DNA from: Pampus argenteus
Lineage: Eukaryota > Chordata > Actinopteri > Scombriformes > Stromateidae
DNA length: 64,000 bases
Reading direction: 5' to 3'
NCBI GenBank assembly: GCA_036937835.1
Contig: CM072876.1
Coordinates: 3,142,001-3,206,000 of the forward strand
Under the pieces are notes generated by a model. That model worked only from the letters and a program-made list of their open reading frames with translations. It was not told the DNA's origin and made no database searches. Within the stretch, counting starts at the first letter, position 1; every line of letters begins with the position of its first letter. The translations under genes and the position numbers were made by a program. Of this stretch, positions 57,431 through 64,000 are shown piece after piece.

Positions 57431-60400
57431 CTTGCTGATCTAACGTGTTATTCAAAAGCACATTAACAGTGATCTAATAGATGCTGGATCGTAATGTGCT
57501 TCGACATATGCAGGAGGGCAGCAGGTAATCCTAGAAGCGCTGGGAGCACTGCGGCTAACCCCTGCATGTGATACGCATGCATGAGAAACACAAGGAAAGA
57601 GGTGCTTGGAAGTACTGGAAACATATACAGGCGCTCCTCAGGCAGCATTGCTCACATTGCTCTCTGGCTTCTGTAGGTCTGACATTCGGAAACCAAGGAA
57701 ACTCTATCCTTTCGACACCTCTGCAGTGAGAACGGATATCTCCCACCCGATTAGCACCACCCTCCTCCTCCTCCTCCTCCTCCTCCTCCAACCGACCGTC
57801 TGCTGAGACGAACCCAACGGTGCTGAGGAGACGCTAAAAACCCCGAATGTCACCCTGCTCTGGTTACGCCTCGGCCTTTAGATTCAGGGAAGACTTAAAT
57901 ATGTTTTGATTTAATTTTCTGCCTCTCCAAATGTAAACAATTATAATATACAGCGAATGCTTGGTGAAAGTCTGACGTAGCGTCCCTGACACGTCTCACA
58001 CATGTGCACTTGTTTGTTGTAAGGAGATAGTGTTGATCTATTGTGAAACTACTGTACATTTTCTTTGAAACGTTTCCAAGCAAAGCAGCCACTCTGAGGC
58101 ATTATAGATTATGTTGCATTATGGGAATTGTAGGATACTGTACAGCTTTTCTAAAGCTGGACTCATACTAGGGTTTAAAGTGAGGATATATCAGTCTTTT
58201 AATATTGATTCTATTAATATTCTGTTGTGCAGTTGACATGTTTTATGTGTTATTTTGTAAATAAGTGTCATGACATGTTATCCGCTTGAATTGGTGCGTT
58301 TTTGTCAGCACCGTAGAGTCAGTTTGCAATTGGTCAACAGCGACTAATTTGCATCTGATTGCTGCAATTCTGGGTTAAAATAAATAAATAAATAAAAAAA
58401 GCACCCGGCTTTACATTACAGCTGTGATCACAGTAAACAGCTGCGATGACACAAATAAGAGTTTCACTGAAGTGACATGTACTCTGCTGTTTGTGGGTTG
58501 ACATTAGACTTTATAACAAACAGGACATATGCACTGAATTATGTCTGATTATTATCCTCTCTGTAGATTTGGAGGGGGCGGGTGTCGAGCAACTGAGTGG
58601 AGCAGCCATGTTGTTGTGGTTGAGCCCAGACATGCTGTATCCAGATGACCTATCCGTCTGTTTCTTATCATTCATTTTTTCATACACAACACACTTATAT
58701 AAAAAGAAAATGACACATGAGCGAGAAAAAGCTGTTGGCTCGAACTATAATAAACTGGCAGAGCGATTTAGCCGCACTTTCTGGTCAGCAATCTTCTCCG
58801 AGGCGTTGACTAGCAGCTCAAAGACGTGAATGACATCACGCACGCACATGTTTGCTCATACTCGTCGGCAGGTGCAAAAGCCAAAAGGCAGCGATACTAG
58901 GCGATTGGTGAAATGATAAAAACGACTTTAATGTGCTATGATTTTAAAAATGACCAATAAACCAAAAGTACCTGACCTGACGAAGCTGCTCAGCTATACA
59001 GCACTAAACTACAAAAGAAAAACAGCTGATGAAAAAGGGCAGAAAACTCACTCGCTCACAGGCCAAAGAAAAAAAAAAGTCATCCAAAGACTTTAGATTG
59101 ACTCTTTTATTTTCTACCAGTGGAGCCACAAACATATTATTGTGACCGCAGCTAATCTAAAAGAGCAACTGATGTGTAAGTAATTAGCGTCAACATTTTT
59201 TTTTTGTGTGAGTTTATCCAGCAGTAACATACAAAGGAAGCATAATTAATTGAAGACATGCACACGGTTTATAACACAGTAAATGATCGTTGTAACTCAA
59301 ATGTAATTAATTTACATGAATATTTCCCAATTCGTGAGTCGATCATCAGGTTAAGAAAGCAGAATTTTAGACTCTTTTTTTCAGTTTCTTACTGGTGTTA
59401 TACATGCTGCACGTTAAAACCTGATGTAAAGTCGGGGAAAAGGAAGCATTTACACAGACTGTGGTTGAGTCCGAGTTTGAGTTTCAAAACCAAAAGACTT
59501 CTCTTATGATTCATGGCATAACATGACCGGGGAAGTTACAGACCTCTCTCTCTCTCTCTCTCTCTCTCATTAACCAAACCAAAACAAAACCATCAGGTTT
59601 TTTTGAATGCACGATCAATACGGGCCAGCTGCTATTATTTGGCAGAGGAACAAGACAATGTTTGGAAATTAGAAACAGAGGCTTGTTTCACTGCTGTTGC
59701 TTTAACACATTAAAATATGCACACTTGTGACACAAAAAGTAGGCTCAGCCGTCTAATTACGGCTGTTTTTCCTGAGGATTTCACATGGTGTCAGGCCGGC
59801 TGAGCCTTTGTCATTCCTCAACACACATCACCCCTCTCTTTCTTCCCCCCCTCTTCCCTTTATTTCAAGTGCCTGAGCAACTTCCTAGTCTGGGAAAAGA
59901 CACAGTTCAATCAAAACTCCTCTTTCTGTTTGTCTTTCAGAGGGAGAGTAATGGGGAGGGGAGGGACGGGACCAAGAGAGGAGAAAATAAATAAAAATGC
60001 AAGGTCCTTATCAAGTAGAGAGGACGGAGTAGCAGAAGAAGAAGAAGAAGAAGAAGACGGGGGGAAAGATGTCGGAGGAGGAAAAGACGTCTTAATCTGT
60101 TTGAACAGAGTCCTGGTTTGATCTCTGGTTCGACGGGTAAAGTTTAGCAGAAGGAGGGAAGGCTGATGGACAGACATGATGCAGAGAAGAGAGACAACTC
60201 ACACAAAAGGGCTGTTTTAGGAGGAATTTGGTGGACAGATGTTTGTGTGTGTGAATTAATGGAAAAGAGTTCTTCTTTGAGGGGACCAGAGTTAGCGTTT
60301 GCTCATCGGGAGGAGAACAGCCTTTGAGGAACTGCCCAAACACTAAGCAACCCCCCCACTGTCCCTACTCGACAAACACTCCCAACCTCTGGGAAGAGGC

Positions 60401-62029
60401 ACCAGTGTTTTCTGTGCAATCGTCAATGTGTGTGTGTGTGTTTAGACCTACGCATGTGTATTTCCTACATAAAAAAATCTTTTCTTTTTGCACACAAGTG
60501 GACATTTTCTCTCTTCCCCCTAACTGTTACAGTTTAAGTGATTTCCTCTTGAGCTTTGTGAGCAGCACTGTGTGATTTGTGAATAATTTTATCTTTTATA
60601 TGAAGGCTCGTTTAAAACACCCTAAAAACAGCTTTATCTACGTCTCCAAAGTCTAAAAATGAAAGTAAATATTATTTTTTCCTCATTATTTTTTTGTAAA
60701 ACGTATTGATAGCTCAATGATCAGTGTTATTTTGTCATAAACTTAAAGCACTGGATGAAGAGGAAGGCTACACGATTAAGATCAGAAGAGGAAAACATAT
60801 AAGATATTTAAATATTCATAAGCATTTTAAGGCTAGAGGAAAAATGCCTGAATGCCCGAGCACATAATAAAGTCTGACTGTAAGAATCTAACTCTGAAAA
60901 CTGTGATAATACTTGAAAGATCGCATCCGTGTGTCAAATTTCTCCGGTGGCCTCTGAGGGCCTATGAGGAAAAGGGGAAAAAGATGGCCTTGGGGAGGAA
61001 AAAAAAAAGGGGAAAAATAATCATGACATTTTCTTGTGTGGTTGAAAATGTTGGAGGAGGTGTGAGATCACATCCTGCTGTCAGAAACCTTTTGGCAGTC
61101 AGAAAACACCGAGATAGAGCTGAGAGATGTGAGAGGGAGGAAATAAAAGGGAACAAGTTGTGAGAAAGACGGGCTGAAAGGGCGTTAGGGTGAGAGGTGC
61201 GGAGGAGATAGTGCGTCTTCCCGTTAATACGATCCAGACATACTAGAAATATTGAGGCTGAAGTGTCGCTTAAGTGTCACCACAGTCAGCAGCTGGAATA
61301 CACACACAAGGCCAGTCGAGAAACTTCTCCTTGACTTTCAGGCCACTTCTCAGCCACCATCTGCTCTCAGAGGATATCCACATCCACCGACGTTATCGCG
61401 GACAGATGAGCTTAATATACGGGCTCAACTTTACTTAACAGGATGTTCATCACATGCTTGTTTCAACTGTTTTCCATCAAGTGCCCAGATCTTATCCCTT
61501 GCAGTGTGTGTGTTTTGTGTTTGTTTTTTCTCCCCAACAGTACATAGTGTTATTTGTGTCTGCCCACAGGAATATCACACGGAGTCGCCACAAAACACAT
61601 TTCTACAACTGACTCTCTGTTTTGATGCTATCAGTATCTTATTAACGCCAGATGTAACTACCACAAACGGGACACAGTTTTTTATTATTACCCACTTTGT
61701 TGTCTACAGTACCACATGGACCAAAATACTTTCTCTAACACTGTCAAGGCCACTGTTTCCAGTAAATGAGGCTTGCTAGTGTTAAAACAAACATGGCTAA
61801 CATGAAATATATGTTGCGTGATGGCATGCATTAGTTAGCAATTAGCAGGTACAACAACACATGACATCTGCCTGGGTTTGACGTCTAATAGCATTTACTT
61901 AATCTGAACCCAAAGGTGCAACAATTAGCAGCTAGCCTAGCTAACTTGGAGCTTAATTAGCATAACGATAATATAAGAAGAAGAATATAACAATATATTT
62001 CATAACAGTTTATGCTAGCAGCTCTGTAT

Positions 62030-62345
62030 AGTCGTATGTAGGTACCACGATGCTTTTAGCATCAACGCTAGCATGTTGATGTGCGCAATTGTTTGCCATG
62101 TTTACATTTAGAGGGTTAGCATGCTAATATATGCTAATAAACACTAAACCCAAATACAACCAACACTGATGGGAATGTCACGAGTTTTGCAAGTTTCTGA
62201 TCATAAATACAAATATCAGACAAACTGAAATTTAGACCAGATGATGGCGCTACATGAAAAAGTTGTAAGATTCATCTCATGGGGACCAAGAATGTGTGCA
62301 CCAAACTGAACGGGAAACTCTACGGGATAAGACACAAATATATCT
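62030..62345 (+). mobile_element. Second dispersed teleost repeat (GATGGGAATGTCA type)
   Basis: The run GATGGGAATGTCACGAGTTT, then TCATAAATACAAATATCAGA, then GATGATGGCGCTACATGAAA resembles a repeat I know to be abundant in spiny-rayed fish. The preceding GCTAGCATG/GCTAATA-rich stretch is usual for it. The boundaries are approximate and the family assignment is from memory. Confidence 0.6.
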
Positions 62346-63943
62346 TCCCCAAATGTATTACGTATTTGATTTTTAGCGAAATAACTATTTGGATGTTTTG
62401 CACAAGCTAATTTAATAATAGTTTCACAAAGCCTGAGATTTAAAAAAAAAAATAGAACTGACCATCAAAATTAAACCTTAGCTGGTAAAATAGAAATATA
62501 GTTAATATAGTTATAGAAATGTACAAGTCTCTGTGGATAACAGGCGAAGAGAAGAAAAGAAATTTCCTGCCCAGCTTGAGTTTGGCACTCTCTGTCCTGC
62601 ACTGCAATTTGTTGTGCTACAACAGAGGATACTTGAGTTTTTATGGCCTGGTCCCTCTCACAGAGCGCTGGGCAGAACGCTCTGCTGTGAGAACATAGCC
62701 CTTGGCACATCACCACAGTGCCTGAAACAACTGCCGGTGCCAAGCAAATGGGGTGACTTCATCCTGTGTCATCTCACTGAAGGACAAGTGGACTCTTGGA
62801 GGGCCCTCTGAGGGTTGGGTGGGTGGGGGAAGCTGAATTAGATTCACAAAAAAAAATAAAGGGGGCTTCCAGGCTCCAGATAGCTGGGCTGTGTGCATGG
62901 AAGAAATGGAGAGATATCATTTATCCAGCAACTAAGCTAAATTGTGCCCCTTTAGCCTATTCTTCCTATGCAGCTATAATAATGTTTTCATGCCAATAAA
63001 GTTCGTTGAGCTGGATTGAACTGTGATGTTACGGCGTGCCAAGAATACTAGAGAGGAGAGGAAATAAGGTAGAGAACAAGCTGGTGACAAGACCCTGAAG
63101 TGTATCAGGCATGCATGTAATGTAGTTATGTATGCATATGTGTGTTCATGTGTATGTTAGGAACGGGTGTCTCTGGTTCTGGGGGCAGTTAAGAGCCGAG
63201 CTCAGGGCATTTGGAGCCCTTCCCGCTCCCTGCGGAGAGGTGTGCGCCAGCGAGACAGGAACCAGGGCCTCTGCAGCTGCTCTCCTCTCCACTAATACAA
63301 TGATTGTTTCACCTCCTCTCTCATTGCCTCCCTCCATCTCACTTTATGCCTTGTTCTTTTCCATTTCCTCTTTATTTAAGCTCTGGACTAACAAGATCGA
63401 ATAAACAGATCGAAGTGGCAGCTACTCCTACTTCTCTGTGTTAGTGGACGTCAGCCATCTTACTAAACATCTTCACCTAAATAAACTCCTTCTACTAACA
63501 TTGGCTTAAAGCTACTACACGGTACTTTTAACCGGTGTCATGATGCCTCTATGTGACCCACATAAGCAAAAGAACTTTAAGTGGAGCTGAACTAGTCATC
63601 ATCTTTTAATTTCTGTAAGATTATCAATGTAATAAAGAGACAGGAACACTATGGGAAACCTTTGCATGCAGCTGGGAGACATGATCTTTGTTGCCGAGCA
63701 GATGCTTGCTGTCGAGCCCAGCCCTTCTGGTTGAGGAGCGGCTGAAAGAAGCTGTCTTGAGTTCATGGTTCTGGTTCATGATAATTTAAGCACAACATGA
63801 ATGGTAAAAATAAGCAGAGTGAAATCCAGTCTCATTACTGAACACCACAGTGCAGGGACTGAATGCAAACAAGCCTGGGATGCATTTAAGGAGTTTACTG
63901 AATCAGTCCAGAGGAAAACATGCAAAAGAAGAAAGGAAATGAG

Positions 63944-63945
<2 letters not shown>

Positions 63946-63979
<34 letters not shown>
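63946..63979 (+). repeat. (GT)17 microsatellite at right edge
   Basis: An uninterrupted dinucleotide run close to the end of the window. Confidence 0.95.
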
Positions 63980-63981
<2 letters not shown>

Positions 63982-64000
63982 GCATTTTTCTTTGTGTGTA

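Larger units (their letters stand above)
55151..64000. other. Right region without a supported gene
   Basis: AT-rich sequence with simple repeats, a purine tract, a (CTC)n tract, (CT)n at about 59549-59568 and a dispersed repeat near 62.0-62.3 kb. Short open frames are low complexity or lack any domain. It may be intergenic DNA upstream of disp1. Confidence 0.55.

Noticed and set aside
61252..61779. 175-codon open frame on the + strand
   Set aside because: No domain, signal peptide, splice context or coding-like composition was seen.

Overview
The window is nuclear DNA from a teleost fish, most likely a percomorph. The evidence is intron-bearing vertebrate genes with GT-AG junctions, very abundant (GT)n/(CA)n microsatellites, and dispersed repeats I recognise from spiny-rayed fish genomes. 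It is not bacterial, viral or plasmid DNA. I found no CRISPR array, rRNA or tRNA.

Layout: 1-17.2 kb is gene-poor, with microsatellites, one decayed interspersed repeat and two hairpin-forming sequences. From 17.2 to 22.6 kb two intronless thrombomodulin-type receptor genes sit head-to-tail on the + strand (17379-18956 and 20815-22461). Each has its own TATA box and a nearby TTCCTTCCT motif. From about 23.1 to 28.1 kb lies a complete membrane-type Toll-like receptor 5 gene (tlr5, + strand) with four coding exons and a probable 5' UTR exon. From 31.5 to about 54.4 kb lies a complete dispatched homolog 1 gene (disp1, - strand) with nine coding exons, including a 30-nt micro-exon and a 10.2 kb intron. 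tlr5 and disp1 are convergent. The region from 54.4 to 64 kb has no supported gene and contains at least two dispersed teleost repeats.

Function: the genes do not form one pathway. The thrombomodulin-like proteins are endothelial or leukocyte surface receptors (C-type-lectin-like domain, six EGF-like repeats, one membrane span) known for thrombin binding and protein C activation. Tlr5 is the flagellin receptor of innate immunity. Disp1 is the RND-family transporter that releases cholesterol-modified Hedgehog ligand from producing cells. tlr5 and disp1 are also neighbours in mammals (human 1q41), so that linkage looks ancient. A thbd-type pair beside them differs from the human arrangement, where THBD/CD93 lie on 20p11.

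I did not find a previously undescribed system. The points most worth checking are the asymmetric divergence of the two thbd copies (one has lost about 28 residues from its lectin-like domain), the two introns that split the tlr5 TIR domain, a 99-nt stop-free in-frame intron in disp1, and several long inverted repeats. Exon junctions were worked out by hand from splice consensus, reading-frame continuity and remembered human protein sequences. The total coding lengths come out as whole numbers of codons for both spliced genes.
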